A stretch of DNA of 64,000 nt from Mycolicibacterium tusciae JS617 (GCF_000243415.2 NZ_KI912270.1:6219837-6283836), one strand, 5' to 3'. Numbered from the stretch's first letter, positions 35,473 to 45,246 are shown. Numbers and translations are program-made. Notes: generated from the sequence alone by a model not told the origin.

Positions 35473-35730
35473 CTAGGCTGCGCCGCTGAAGGGTTCTGAG
35501 ACGAACGACAGGTTGCGGCATCCCCCGACGCCACCGCAGCCCGCCGTGTCATCCCAGTCGGGCGGAATCATCACGCGGAGCGCGCTGGTTCCTGACGTCT
35601 GCGGATATTCGATGAGCTCAGTCAATTGCACGATCGGCGAGAGCAAATTGCGGACAGGCACACGCAGGGCGGGCATCGACTTGGCGGCAACCTCACGCCG
35701 CAGCAGACGGCGTTTCCCGACGGGCCTCAT
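35473..35730 (-). CDS. Small hypothetical protein with a CGGVGGC motif
   Basis: 85 residues from ATG 35730, preceded by AGGAG at six bases, which is why I believe it. The N-terminus is basic (RPVGKRRLLRREV). The C-terminal part holds DDTAGCGGVGGCRN, with two Cys separated by six residues. No signal or membrane segment and no recognised family. A longer frame to 35772 lacks a ribosome site. Confidence 0.6.
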   Translation of the reverse strand: MRPVGKRRLLRREVAAKSMPALRVPVRNLLSPIVQLTELIEYPQTSGTSALRVMIPPDWDDTAGCGGVGGCRNLSFVSEPFSGAA

Positions 35731-36384
35731 GGCCGCTCCTAGTCCAATCTCGATTCGAGCACATCGACGCACGATGGATTCAAATTAGCCCATCGGTGCG
35801 GATCCCGCGCCGGAAATTGACAGAGAAGCTCAAAACTATTGACCTGCTCTAACGTTCCGGAATGGGCGGTAAGATTCCGCGCCGAAGCGTCGCGCAATTC
35901 GGTGCCATTCAGCAAATTACGAATCGCCTATCGATCGCCTTGGTCAAGAGTGGCAAAAAATAATCGGTGCAACCAAATCTACTGTCGGCAAAGGCGTTTC
36001 GTGGCACAATCGCGACACTCCCGGTGCTGACGTCGCGTTGTTTTCCATGGCGTTTAGAGCTGGCAACATACTTCGACATATCTGTTTCCGGCGTCCGACG
36101 TTTTCGGTACGCGGTGTAACGACAAGTCGCCTTTAGGTGCGGCTTCCGGTTGCACTAACAGCCCGACGTGAGATCGTCCACCTGTCTGAAGTGACGGCGT
36201 CGGCTGCGGATCCCGTAGGAGTCGTGCGGCGCCGTACCGGTGGCGCTGCCGCGCCGCGGTCGCCCACAAGACTTTGCACCGAAGCAAACACGCAACAACG
36301 GCAGCATGGTGGCAGCCCGTGGGGGAAGCAAAAGCAAGAGTCCAAAAAACGAAGCATCGACCGCGTTACGCTTTGCCGGTGGCG
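35731..36384. other. AT-richer gap without a convincing gene
   Basis: About 650 bases between the small gene and the cyclase. Base composition is visibly more AT-rich than neighbours, particularly 35770-36130 (for example CAAAAAATAATCGG and TTGACAGAGAAGC). Short open frames here have no ribosome site and improbable composition. It may hold promoters for both flanking genes, a small RNA or old foreign DNA; I see no tRNA, insertion sequence end or clear riboswitch. Confidence 0.5.
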
Positions 36385-37674
36385 ATGAGGGTCCGGCCGA
36401 TGTGCGTGCCAGACGTCGCGGTGGAAAGCCGTGGCCCAGGCCGCACCCGCCTTCTCTCCGAGCGGGCCGCCCGGCATCGACGCGTGCTGAACGTCACCGC
36501 CATGATCAGCGCCGCCATCACCGCGTTCTTCGGCATCCAGGGATTCTTCATCGGCCAGGACTGGTGGGTCACCGCCGTCAACCTCGGCAGCGCGGCCGCC
36601 TTCGCGATGATTCCACGGCTGTGCGATATGGGCGAAATCGTTGCTCCCATAGCGCTTTTCGTGGTCTCCTACTTCACCATCACAGTGCTGTGCATCTATC
36701 TCGGCACGGGTTCGGGGCTGCAGTTCTATTTCGTCGTCGCCGCGGCGATCATGCTGGTCGTTCTCGGCCCAGACCACATCGTCCTGGCCTCGGCGCTTGC
36801 CGCCGTCGGCGCCGCCACGGTGATCGCGCTCGAATACGTCGTACCGAATGACACCGGGACGCAACCGCCGTGGGCGTTCAAGGTCTCGTTCGCGCTGACG
36901 GTCATCACGGCGTGGCTCCTTGTCGTTGCGACCATCTGGTTCGCACTACGCGAGATCCGCCGTACCAGAGAGGCAATGGAGGCGGAGTACGAACGTTCCG
37001 AGGGGCTGCTGGCCAACATCCTGCCCGCGTCGATCGCCGAGCGACTCAAGGATCCTTCGCGAAACATCATCGCCGACAAGTACGACGACGCTTCGATTCT
37101 GTTCGCCGATATCGCCGGCTACACCAAGCGTGCGAGCGACACCACACCGACCGATCTCGTGCGTTTCCTTGATCGGCTCTACACCGACCTCGATCTGCTG
37201 GTCGACGAACATGGCCTGGAGAAGGTCAAGACCAGTGGCGATTCGTACATGGTGGTCAGCGGGGTGCCGGAGCCTCGGCCCGACCACATCGAGGCATTGG
37301 CCTGTCTGGCACTGGACATGGCGGACGCCGTCGCCGACCTCAAGGATCAGAACGGCCGCGCGGTGCCGCTGCGTATCGGCCTGGCGGCGGGTCCGGTGGT
37401 GGCGGGCGTCGTCGGCGCCCGGAGGTTCTTCTACGACGTATGGGGCGACGCCGTGAATGTCGCGTCGCGCATGGAGACGACGGACGTCGAAGGGCGAATT
37501 CAGGTGCCTCACAACGTTTACGAACGCCTGAACCACGCATTCGTGCTGGAAGAGCGCGGCGAGGTGGACGTCAAAGGCAAAGGCATGATGCAGACCTGGT
37601 ACCTGGTCGCGCGCCGCGACGACCACACCGTTCGCCGCGCCGTGGAGCGGGGCACGAGCGCGGCTCGTAACTAG
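36385..37674 (+). CDS. cya: Membrane-anchored class III adenylate cyclase (Rv1625c-like)
   Basis: Makes cAMP from ATP. About 429 residues: six membrane helices (about residues 30-190), a signalling helix (REIRRTREAMEAEYERSEGLLANILP) and a class III catalytic domain. Metal-binding Asp are in LFADIAGYT and KTSGDSYM; the adenine-selecting Lys is in EKVKTSG and Asp in FFYDVWGD; the transition-state Asn/Arg are in DAVNVASR. All match M. tuberculosis Rv1625c, which works as a homodimer. The start is uncertain: ATG 36385 gives about the right length, while the frame is open back to 36274. It converges on dps2. Confidence 0.93.
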   Translation: MRVRPMCVPDVAVESRGPGRTRLLSERAARHRRVLNVTAMISAAITAFFGIQGFFIGQDWWVTAVNLGSAAAFAMIPRLCDMGEIVAPIALFVVSYFTITVLCIYLGTGSGLQFYFVVAAAIMLVVLGPDHIVLASALAAVGAATVIALEYVVPNDTGTQPPWAFKVSFALTVITAWLLVVATIWFALREIRRTREAMEAEYERSEGLLANILPASIAERLKDPSRNIIADKYDDASILFADIAGYTKRASDTTPTDLVRFLDRLYTDLDLLVDEHGLEKVKTSGDSYMVVSGVPEPRPDHIEALACLALDMADAVADLKDQNGRAVPLRIGLAAGPVVAGVVGARRFFYDVWGDAVNVASRMETTDVEGRIQVPHNVYERLNHAFVLEERGEVDVKGKGMMQTWYLVARRDDHTVRRAVERGTSAARN

Positions 37675-37698
37675 CCGGCCCGCGCGCCGCCCGCCCGC

Positions 37699-38187
37699 TT
37701 AGACCTTGCGGTTCTCCGACTTGATCAGCCAGGCCAGCTTCTCAAGGCCGTCGATGAGCTGATGCAGGATGTCGGCCGTGCTGGGGTCCTCGGCGTCCAC
37801 CGCATCGTGCACCGCGCGAAGGGTCTCAACGGTCGCGTAGATACGTCCGGCGATCAGGTCGACGACCTCGCCAGTGCTGTGTTCGTATTCCGGAAACTGC
37901 GGCAGCGTGGTGCCGGCCACGACGGTGTCCGACCGACCGTCCGGCCAGGCATCGAGGGCTCGCATCCGCTCGGCGACGGTGTCGCTGGCCTCGCGCGCGA
38001 AGTCAACCAGCTCGTCGAGCTGCAGGTGAAGGTCGCGGAAGTTGGTGCCGACAACGTTCCAATGTGCCTGCTTGCCCTGCAGATGCAGCTCGATCAGGTC
38101 GACCAGAACCCGCTGGAGGTTCTTGCTGAGGTCCGCTGAGGCCTGGAATCCGTGTGCGTCTATTTCACTGCGTCGATTTGTACCCAT
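37699..38187 (-). CDS. dps2: Dps-family ferritin, Dps2 type
   Basis: Dps proteins assemble as 12-mers that oxidise and store iron and protect DNA. The 162-residue product resembles M. smegmatis Dps2 as I recall it (GKQAHWNVVG, NFRDLHLQLDELVDFARE, DGRSDTVVAGTTLP, AWLIKSENRKV). The inter-subunit ferroxidase ligands are His42, His54, Asp58, Asp69 and Glu73. ATG 38187 is clear. It converges on the cyclase gene, with 24 bp between. Confidence 0.94.
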   Translation of the reverse strand: MGTNRRSEIDAHGFQASADLSKNLQRVLVDLIELHLQGKQAHWNVVGTNFRDLHLQLDELVDFAREASDTVAERMRALDAWPDGRSDTVVAGTTLPQFPEYEHSTGEVVDLIAGRIYATVETLRAVHDAVDAEDPSTADILHQLIDGLEKLAWLIKSENRKV

Positions 38188-38242
38188 GCCTCAGACAACG
38201 ATCCATAATCTGGAATGAATCCAGATTAGTCTGTGATAGCGG

Positions 38243-40030
38243 TCACACCTTGCTGTCTTGTTGCTGGTCCTGCTTCTCGAGCAGGCGTGCGTAACCGGCA
38301 CCCATCCCAAGCAGTATCAGCCCGACGACGATGAATACCACGACCCGGAAGATGCCGTCCAACGTGCCGAGGTCGAACAGGAACAGCTTGGCCATCGCGG
38401 CGCCCACCAGGGCCAATCCCCCACCAAGCGGCAAGGATCGGTTGGCCCTCGGTATGCGCGCCGCGTAAACGAACAACGCAGCGGCCATCACGATCCAGCA
38501 GATCGTCGCGGCCATATGCCCCGCGAAGAACCCGCGCTCCTCGCCGCCGATCAGTACGCCGGCGGTGACGGTGAAGGTGGTGATCGCATAGGTGGCCACC
38601 ACAGCCGCGCCAGCCCACATCGCTGAAGCGTGATCGTCGGTGGTCCACACGATCACCACGGCGAACGCAATCAACAGCAGGCTGGCGATCAGCGTGGAAA
38701 CCGCTGTCGCGGTGGTGGTTTCGGTGGCGTAGATCAGCAGGCTCGGCGGCGCGTAGCTCAGGTAGAAGGTGGCGCCGACGACAGCCAAGCCGAGCCCAAC
38801 CCATCTCGCGATCGCCTCGCGGCGCGCCGCGACGGCCACGACGATGGCCATCGCCAGCAGGACCGGGCCCGCGACGTGACCGTCGAAAGCGACCAGCACT
38901 GCAATGGTCGCGGAGATGGCCGACAACGCCGCCCAGATCGGCCGCACCGCGCCGTCGACGCCGGCCAGGCGGCCACCGATGAACACGATCGCCAGCAGCA
39001 CCGCGGCGAGGACAACCGCCATCAACGCGGCGACCACGCGGTCGGCGACCAGCGCCACGCACAGCACGGGCAGCACACCGGCGCCGGTCACCAGCGCCAT
39101 CAGCACGCGATTGGAGGTCCGCGGCAGAAGGATCAGCGCGGCGACGATCGCCAGCCCCGCCCCGATAGCGCACGCGCTGACCAGCCAGAGGTCGTGCCCA
39201 CCGTTGAAGCTCAGCGCGAGCAGGGCGATGAGAAGCGGAAATGTGATGGCTGCGACGCGGGCGCAGTGCAGCCAGATCCAGTCCTTGCCCAGCTGCACCG
39301 GCAGCGACACCGCGGCGAGCGCCAACATGAACCCGACGAGCAGCAGCGTGATGCCGTCGGTGACCACGGGCGCCAGCACGATGAGCGGAACCAGCACCAG
39401 CACGCCGAGCTGTTGTGAGTCCCAGCGACGGGCCAACGTCAGCCCGCCGCCACCGATGCCTGCGGCGAGAACCAGGCCGACGGGTGCGGATACCCACCCA
39501 TAGATGGTCGTGATCGCGATGATGTCGATATACGCCGCGGCGATCCCGGTCGCGGCCAGCGCGATGGCACCGACCCGGCCACCGGGCCGCCTATACAGCC
39601 AGGCGCCCACCGTCACCAGCGCGACAGCCAGCGCCGCCCCGCCCGCCACGCGTACCTCCGGGCGCAAAATACCTGCCTGAGCGGCCAGTACGACCAGCAG
39701 CACGACGCCGATCAGGGTGACGGCCACACCGGCGACGGCGAGCAGCTTGCCAATCCAACCCTGGTCACGCGGCGGCTTCTGCACCCCGGGCGGCATGGGC
39801 GGCACTGCGGGTGCCGAAGCTGGTGGGGGTTGGTGCTGGGGCTGGTACTGGGGCTGGTATTGCGGCCAATACGGCACCGGATAGGGCTGGGGTTGTTCAG
39901 ACATCAAGCGGTCCAGGGTGCTGAGATCCGCCGATACCCTCGCCATGTACTGCGTAATCGCCGAAAAGTCGGCGTTCACGCGGGCGATGACGGCGCGATG
40001 CGGTTCGGTGAGGGGTGACATGGAAAACAT
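38243..40030 (-). CDS. Large multispanning membrane protein (DUF2339-like)
   Basis: 595 residues. The N-terminus (about 1-40) looks helical and cytosolic, followed by a Pro/Gln/Tyr repeat region (PQYQPQYQPQHQPPP) and then about 17-19 membrane helices from residue 92 to 580. Overall layout resembles DUF2339 proteins, whose role is unknown. The final segment (LFLFDLGTLDGIFRVVVFI) is the family's best-conserved stretch. ATG 40030 and ATG 40021 are both possible starts; neither has a good ribosome site. Confidence 0.78.
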   Translation of the reverse strand: MFSMSPLTEPHRAVIARVNADFSAITQYMARVSADLSTLDRLMSEQPQPYPVPYWPQYQPQYQPQHQPPPASAPAVPPMPPGVQKPPRDQGWIGKLLAVAGVAVTLIGVVLLVVLAAQAGILRPEVRVAGGAALAVALVTVGAWLYRRPGGRVGAIALAATGIAAAYIDIIAITTIYGWVSAPVGLVLAAGIGGGGLTLARRWDSQQLGVLVLVPLIVLAPVVTDGITLLLVGFMLALAAVSLPVQLGKDWIWLHCARVAAITFPLLIALLALSFNGGHDLWLVSACAIGAGLAIVAALILLPRTSNRVLMALVTGAGVLPVLCVALVADRVVAALMAVVLAAVLLAIVFIGGRLAGVDGAVRPIWAALSAISATIAVLVAFDGHVAGPVLLAMAIVVAVAARREAIARWVGLGLAVVGATFYLSYAPPSLLIYATETTTATAVSTLIASLLLIAFAVVIVWTTDDHASAMWAGAAVVATYAITTFTVTAGVLIGGEERGFFAGHMAATICWIVMAAALFVYAARIPRANRSLPLGGGLALVGAAMAKLFLFDLGTLDGIFRVVVFIVVGLILLGMGAGYARLLEKQDQQQDSKV

Positions 40031-40066
40031 CGTGGCAGCCGAGTCACCATTTCCGGATGAGTAGGA

Positions 40067-40732
40067 CTACTCGTCGAGGCCGTGTTCGATCGCGTAGCGG
40101 GCCAATTCCACCCGATTCGCGACCTGAAGCTTGCGGAACGTGGCCTGGACGTGGTTCTCCACGGTTCGGTGGCTCAACGACAGCCGGGTGGCGATCTGCT
40201 TGGCGGTCAGGCCCTTTGCGACGTGACGCAGTATCTCGGTCTCCCTCTCGGTCAGGCTCGGCATCGGAGTCCCGGTCGGGCCAGTCGTCCCGGACTGCGC
40301 GATGCGCCGGTACTCACCGAGCACCAGCCCTGCGAGTCCGGGGGTGAAGACGGCGCGGCCCTCAGCGGTGGCACGCACCGCGTCACCGAGTTCCTGCTTC
40401 GACGCACTCTTCACCAGATAGCCGGTTGCGCCGGCCTTTACCGCCTCCAACACGTCTTCGCGCTCGTCGGATGCCGAAAGCACGAGGATTCGCGAGGACG
40501 GCGAGACCGTCAGCACCTCCGCGGTCGCCTGCGCACCGTCACCGTCGGAGAGCCGCATGTCCATCACGATGACATCCGGTAGGACCACTGCGGCACGACG
40601 ACGCGCCGCGGCAACGCCGTCGGCCGTCGCGACGACACTGAAGCCGTCCTCGGCGAGATCGCGAGCCACCGCGTCGCGCCAAATCGGATGGTCGTCGACC
40701 ACCATCACCGTCGGGGTACTGTCAGCTCCCAT
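40067..40732 (-). CDS. NarL/LuxR-type response regulator (MacR-like)
   Basis: 221 residues: a receiver domain (TVMVVDDHPIWRDAV, phospho-Asp in VIVMDMRL, LSASD, GYLVKSA) and a LuxR helix-turn-helix (LTERETEILRHVAKGLTAKQ, LSHRTVENHV). ATG 40732 keeps the whole first beta-strand and overlaps the kinase gene by 28 bp; ATG 40705 would give a tidy TGATG coupling but trims that strand. It is cognate to the kinase encoded just upstream. Confidence 0.9.
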   Translation of the reverse strand: MGADSTPTVMVVDDHPIWRDAVARDLAEDGFSVVATADGVAAARRRAAVVLPDVIVMDMRLSDGDGAQATAEVLTVSPSSRILVLSASDEREDVLEAVKAGATGYLVKSASKQELGDAVRATAEGRAVFTPGLAGLVLGEYRRIAQSGTTGPTGTPMPSLTERETEILRHVAKGLTAKQIATRLSLSHRTVENHVQATFRKLQVANRVELARYAIEHGLDE

Positions 40733-41832
40733 TCCGTCCCACATCCCGGCGCGGTGCTGAGCTTCGCGCTCCCACCGAGCCAATCCATCCGTCCGACAAT
40801 CGATTTAGCCACACCGACTCGACCCTCACCGACCGCTTCGTCCAGCCGGCCCTCCGCAATTCCGACGCCGTCGTCGCGGATGCTCACCGTGACCGACTCA
40901 CCCAAATCCTCGAGCAGCACGTAGGTGTGCGCATCGGCGCCGGCATGCGCGGCCACATTGTCCAGTGCGTTCACGGCAGCGGCGTACAGCTCAGTAGCCG
41001 TGCCCGTGTCCAGCAGTACCGGGTCGGCTGGCACGCTCACCGACACCAGGTCCGAGGCACGCTTCCGTAGCAGGGCGCCGACATCGGTCATTTCCCCTGC
41101 AGGCGTCTCGGTATCGGCCGAGCTGACAAGACGTCGCAGGGCACGTTCCTGCTCCCCCGCCAACTCGGCCAATTCAGCGGTATCCCCACCGATTTCGCGA
41201 CCACGACGGGACACCAGCGCCAGCACCTGAATGGCGCCGTCGTGAACCTGGCGCGACAGTCGCTCCCGCTCCTGGTGCGACGCGGCCAGGCGGGCCGCCT
41301 GTTCGAGTTCGGCATGAGCGCGCCGTGCGGTCTGCGCGGCCATGCCGACCGCGAGCCCGACCGCGAGTTCAATGACGATCGTCGCGTTGCGACCCAGGTC
41401 GTAGTTGATGAAACCCTTCACGATGGTGCTGGCGATCATCACCGCCACCCCGGCCAGCATCCCGGTGATCGGCCCGGCCAGGATCGCCGCGGAGATCGTG
41501 GCGTTCGTCGCCCACAATGTCGTCGGCCAGGACTGGTTGTCGAACGCCCACTGGTCTGAGGCGACGAACTCGGTGGACAGGATCAGTGCGACGGCGACGA
41601 CGATTTCCGCGGCCACCCACGACGCGCGCCTGCCGAACCCCTCCAGGTATGCAAAAGCGCACAACGCGCTCCATGCGAGGAGCACGGCGAACAGCGTCCA
41701 GCCGATCGCCGGGCGCTCGAGTTCGCCGTTTACGGCGATCTGAAAACCCAGGGCGTACATACAACTCAGCAGACGGAACACCTGCGCCGCCCGCCACAGC
41801 GGCGTGGCCGGATCCGGTGAACGTGCCGGCAT
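40705..41832 (-). CDS. MacS-family sensor histidine kinase
   Basis: 375 residues with about five or six membrane helices (residues 15-165), then a HisKA_3 dimerisation segment (ERERLSRQVHDGAIQVLALV, phospho-His in VHDG) and a short HATPase with AVNALDNVAAHAGA, DDGVGI and a GVAKSI region. The layout fits the MacS type of kinase that pairs with a LuxR regulator. ATG 41832 is clear. The kinase precedes its regulator in one transcript. Confidence 0.9.
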   Translation of the reverse strand: MPARSPDPATPLWRAAQVFRLLSCMYALGFQIAVNGELERPAIGWTLFAVLLAWSALCAFAYLEGFGRRASWVAAEIVVAVALILSTEFVASDQWAFDNQSWPTTLWATNATISAAILAGPITGMLAGVAVMIASTIVKGFINYDLGRNATIVIELAVGLAVGMAAQTARRAHAELEQAARLAASHQERERLSRQVHDGAIQVLALVSRRGREIGGDTAELAELAGEQERALRRLVSSADTETPAGEMTDVGALLRKRASDLVSVSVPADPVLLDTGTATELYAAAVNALDNVAAHAGADAHTYVLLEDLGESVTVSIRDDGVGIAEGRLDEAVGEGRVGVAKSIVGRMDWLGGSAKLSTAPGCGTEWELTVPRR

Positions 41833-41837
41833 CAGAA

Positions 41838-42599
41838 CTACAGCACCTTTGACAGAAACGCCTTCGTCCGTTCGTGTTGCGGGTTACTCAGCACCTCCCG
41901 GGGAGGCCCGCTTTCCACGACCACCCCGCCGTCCATGAACACCAAATGGTTGGCGACTTCGCGGGCGAATCCCATTTCGTGGGTCACCACAACCATCGTC
42001 ATGCCCTCGGCAGCAAGCTTTTTCATCACCTCGAGAACCTCACCCACCAGTTCCGGATCCAGCGCCGAGGTCGGCTCGTCGAACAACATCAGCTTGGGGC
42101 TCATCGCCAAGGCACGCGCAATCGCCACACGCTGCTGCTGTCCGCCGGAGAGTTGAGCCGGGTATGCGCCGGCCTTCTCCGACAGACCTACTTGCCTCAG
42201 CAGGTCCTCCCCCCGCGCCACGGCGTCGCTCTTCTTGACACCCTTGACGTGGATCGGCGCCTCGATGACATTTTCCAGCGCAGTGCGATGCGGGAAAAGG
42301 TTGAAGTGCTGGAACACCATTCCGATTTCACGTCGCTGTTTGGCGGCGTCGCGCGGCGACATCTGGTGCAGCTTTCCACCGCGTTCCCGGTAGCCGATCA
42401 GGTCACCGTCGACGTACAGCCGCCCGGCGTTGACCTGCTCGAGATGGTTGATGCACCGCAGAAACGTCGACTTGCCCGACCCGGAGGGACCGACCATGAC
42501 GAGCACCTCGCCCTTGCCGATCTCGAGCGTGATGCCCTTCAGGACGTTCAGGGCGCCGAAGCTTTTGCAGACCGATTCTGCCTTGACCATCGGAGTCAT
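41838..42599 (-). CDS. Polar amino-acid ABC transporter ATPase
   Basis: 253 residues of a GlnQ/GluA-type ATPase: Walker [11 protein letters not shown]-loop in [12 protein letters not shown], signature [15 protein letters not shown], Walker [14 protein letters not shown] and H-loop VVVTHEM. ATG 42599 overlaps the permease stop by four bases. It is third in an operon of binding protein, permease and ATPase. It ends 5 bp before the kinase gene, so the two-component genes might be read from the same transcript. Confidence 0.92.
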   Translation of the reverse strand: MTPMVKAESVCKSFGALNVLKGITLEIGKGEVLVMVGPSGSGKSTFLRCINHLEQVNAGRLYVDGDLIGYRERGGKLHQMSPRDAAKQRREIGMVFQHFNLFPHRTALENVIEAPIHVKGVKKSDAVARGEDLLRQVGLSEKAGAYPAQLSGGQQQRVAIARALAMSPKLMLFDEPTSALDPELVGEVLEVMKKLAAEGMTMVVVTHEMGFAREVANHLVFMDGGVVVESGPPREVLSNPQHERTKAFLSKVL

Positions 42600-43525
42600 A
42601 GATGGGCCTCTCCCAGCTGCGCCTTGGCCAACGCCTCGAGCTGCTTGGTGGTCAACTTCCGCGACGCACCGCGCGCGAAATACCTCTCCAGGTAGTACTG
42701 CCCGACCATGAGGATGCTGGTGACGACTAGATACCAGAACGCGGCAACGAGCAGCAGCGGCACCGGTTCGAAGGTCCGCGCGGCGATCTCACGCGACGTA
42801 ATTCCGTACAGGTCAAGGGTGAACGGCACGGCTGTCACCAGCGATGTGGTCTTCAGCATGCTGATGACCTCATTGCCGGTCGGCGGGATGATCACCCGCA
42901 TGGCCTGGGGTAACACCGTGCGCCACATCGCCATTCCCCAAGACATGCCCAATGCGGTCGATGCTTCGAGCTGTCCCTCCGGAACGGAACTGATACCGGC
43001 ACGGATGATCTCGGCCATGTACGCGGCCTCGTTGAGGGCCAGACCGAGAATGGCCAACAGGAACGGGATGGACAGCATCTGCAGGTTCAGCTCGAGGAAC
43101 GTCGGCCCGAATGGAACGCCGAGCCGGATGTTCTGGTAAATCGTCGGGATCAGGCCCCAGAAGACCAGCTGCACGTAGATCGGCGTACCGCGGAAGATCC
43201 ACAGGTACACCCACGACACCGCCTTGAAGATGGGATTCGATGACAGCCGCATCACCGCCAGGATGACGCCGAGCACGATCGCCAGCACCATCGAGTAGAT
43301 GGTCAACTGCAGGGTGTTGAGCAGACCGACCGTCAGCACCCGCTCGTTGAAGACGTACTCGGAAAAGACGGACCAACGGTATGCGGGATTCGAGGCCGCG
43401 CCGTACAGGAACAGCGCGACCAGGATGATGATGACGACCGCCGCCACCCACCGCCACGGATGGCGAAGTGGAACGGCATCGATAGCGGCCGGACCGGTGG
43501 GTGACGACGTGTCGACATCAGTCAT
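42596..43525 (-). CDS. Polar amino-acid ABC transporter permease
   Basis: 309 residues. A cytosolic leader of about 25 residues precedes roughly six helices. HisM/GlnP-type landmarks are the [23 protein letters not shown] docking loop, given here in shortened form as [12 protein letters not shown], and a [14 protein letters not shown] stretch. Only one permease gene is present, so it probably acts as a homodimer. ATG 43525 is clear. It is 13 bp downstream of the binding-protein gene. Confidence 0.92.
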   Translation of the reverse strand: MTDVDTSSPTGPAAIDAVPLRHPWRWVAAVVIIILVALFLYGAASNPAYRWSVFSEYVFNERVLTVGLLNTLQLTIYSMVLAIVLGVILAVMRLSSNPIFKAVSWVYLWIFRGTPIYVQLVFWGLIPTIYQNIRLGVPFGPTFLELNLQMLSIPFLLAILGLALNEAAYMAEIIRAGISSVPEGQLEASTALGMSWGMAMWRTVLPQAMRVIIPPTGNEVISMLKTTSLVTAVPFTLDLYGITSREIAARTFEPVPLLLVAAFWYLVVTSILMVGQYYLERYFARGASRKLTTKQLEALAKAQLGEAHL

Positions 43526-43538
43526 TTCGGGCGCCTTC

Positions 43539-44456
43539 TCAGCTGATGGCGCCGTTGATCACTGGCTTGTCGATCATCCCGTTCTCGACGCCCCAGTTCT
43601 TCGCGATCTCCTCGTACTTGCCCGACTCGATCAGATGCTCGAGCGCCTTCTGCAATGACTGCGCCAGCGGCGAGTCCTTCTGCACCGGCCAGCCGTACGG
43701 CGCGGCTTCGAATACCTCACCGGCGGCCTCCAACTTTCCGTTGCTCTGCTTGATCGCATAGGCGGTCACGGGCGAATCGGCGGACATGGCGTCCACCTGA
43801 CCGAGCACCACGGCGTTGGTCGCCGCGTCCTGCCCGTCGAATGAGACGATCTCGATCGGCGGCTTGCCCGCGTCGACGCATGCCTTGCTCTTGGCGGGCA
43901 GCTCCTCGGTCTCCTCGGTCGTGGTGGCTTGCACCGCAACCTTCTTGCCGCACGCGTTGTTTGGATCGATGGGCGACCCTGGCCGCTGAGCCCAAAGGAT
44001 GCCGGCGCTGAAGTACGTCACGAAGTCAACCGACTCCTCGCGTTCCTTGGTGTCGGTGAACGACGACATCCCAACGTTGTACGTACCGCCCTGAATCGAC
44101 GGGATGATCTTGGCGAAGTCCGACTCGCGATACTCGGCCGTCAGGCCCAGAGTGCCTGCGATTGCGTTCATCAGATCAACGTCGAAGCCGACGATCTTGC
44201 CGCTGGGATCTTTGAACTCGTTCGGCGCGTAGGGAATGTTGACGCCGACGATCAGCTTGCCGGACTCTTTGATCGCTTCCGGAACGGTGTTCGCGATTTC
44301 CTCGACCTTGTCGGTGGCCGCTGCCGTGTTACCGGTCGTCTCTTCGCTCGTGTTGCTACCGCTCGCGCAGCCCGACAGGAGCAGCGCGCCTGTCGCAGCA
44401 AACACTCCCGCGATGCGCAGGAGTTTCCCTCGACGGTCTTGACATTCACGTAGCAC
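43539..44456 (-). CDS. Polar amino-acid ABC transporter substrate-binding lipoprotein
   Basis: 305 residues. The lipobox LLLSGC makes this an anchored extracytoplasmic binding protein of family 3 (about residues 55-300): LIVGVNIPYAPNEF, VGFDVDLMNAIA, GMSSFTDTKERE. Two Cys (NACGKK and KACVDAG) may form a disulfide. Members bind glutamate, glutamine or other polar amino acids; I cannot decide which. GTG 44456 has AGAGG about 8 bases upstream. It is the first gene of its transporter operon. Confidence 0.92.
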   Translation of the reverse strand: MLRECQDRRGKLLRIAGVFAATGALLLSGCASGSNTSEETTGNTAAATDKVEEIANTVPEAIKESGKLIVGVNIPYAPNEFKDPSGKIVGFDVDLMNAIAGTLGLTAEYRESDFAKIIPSIQGGTYNVGMSSFTDTKEREESVDFVTYFSAGILWAQRPGSPIDPNNACGKKVAVQATTTEETEELPAKSKACVDAGKPPIEIVSFDGQDAATNAVVLGQVDAMSADSPVTAYAIKQSNGKLEAAGEVFEAAPYGWPVQKDSPLAQSLQKALEHLIESGKYEEIAKNWGVENGMIDKPVINGAIS

Positions 44457-44643
44457 AGTTGCCTCTACTTTCTGCCTCGTGGATCCAGCGCGAAGCGCCG
44501 GTAGGGGAACAGTAATGGAGACATACAGCAGCGGCAGGGGAACACGAACGGACGACTAATTCGGTGGTGTGCCAATGACACGGTTTGCACACGGAAAGGT
44601 CAATAGGCGGGCTCCCAAATGCCCTTTGTGCCAAACTGCGCGC

Positions 44644-45240
44644 ATGGAAAGTCCTGCTCCTCCGAGCCTCTTGAAGCACCTGTGGATGTCCACCTTGCTG
44701 TCCGGAGTTCTGGCCGTCATCCTCGGCGTGCTGGCGTGGACGTGGCCGACCGTCACGATCATCGTGACGGCGATCTTTTTCGGCGCCTACCTTCTGATCA
44801 CCGGGATCACGCAGGTGGTGTTCGCTTTCAGCCTGCACGTCTCGGCGGGCGGGCGGGTCCTGCTGTTCATCAGCGGCGCGGCCGCGCTGATCCTGGCGCT
44901 GCTGTGCTTCCGCAGTCTGCAGGAATCGATTCTGCTGCTGTCCATCTGGATCGGCATCGGCTTCATCTTCCGGGGGGTCGCCACAGCCGTCTCCGCCATC
45001 AGCGACAGCACACTGCCCGGGCGGGCGTGGGAGATCTTCATCGGGCTGCTCAGCCTGGTGGCCGGTATTTTCATGCTGGCCTGGCCGCTGGAGTCCCTCG
45101 AAACCCTGACCAGGGTCGTCGGTATCTGGCTCATCGTCATCGGAGTCTTCGAGGTCGTGTCGGCGTTCGGCATCCGCAAGGCCTCCAAAGGCCTCGGGGG
45201 TACGGCACCCGCACCCGCGACAGAAGCGCCGGTGAGCTAA
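44644..45240 (+). CDS. HdeD/DUF308-family membrane protein (Rv1624c-like)
   Basis: 198 residues with six membrane helices in three pairs, as in HdeD, named for an acid-resistance gene of E. coli. Short charged termini. The pattern PTVTIIVTAIFFGAYLLITG and its repeats (ESILLLSIWIGIGFIFRGV, ETLTRVVGIWLIVIGVFEV) show the internal triplication. ATG 44644 is preferred; earlier starts from 44569 add 25 unlikely residues. Its stop is 61 bp before cydA, and the order matches Rv1624c-cydA. Confidence 0.87.
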   Translation: MESPAPPSLLKHLWMSTLLSGVLAVILGVLAWTWPTVTIIVTAIFFGAYLLITGITQVVFAFSLHVSAGGRVLLFISGAAALILALLCFRSLQESILLLSIWIGIGFIFRGVATAVSAISDSTLPGRAWEIFIGLLSLVAGIFMLAWPLESLETLTRVVGIWLIVIGVFEVVSAFGIRKASKGLGGTAPAPATEAPVS

Positions 45241-45246
45241 CGCACA
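45231..45246. promoter_or_regulatory. Candidate CRP (cAMP receptor protein) site upstream of cydA
   Basis: GGTGAGCTAACGCACA resembles the mycobacterial CRP consensus GTGNNANNNNNCACA at all but one fixed position. It overlaps the stop of the HdeD-like gene, about 55 bp upstream of the cydA ATG. CRP control of cyd genes has been reported in M. smegmatis, and a cyclase lies nearby. Evidence is pattern-only. Confidence 0.4.

Noticed and set aside
35839..36030. 63-codon plus-strand frame in the AT-richer gap
   Set aside because: Arg/Ser/Cys-rich composition, no ribosome site and no similarity recognised.
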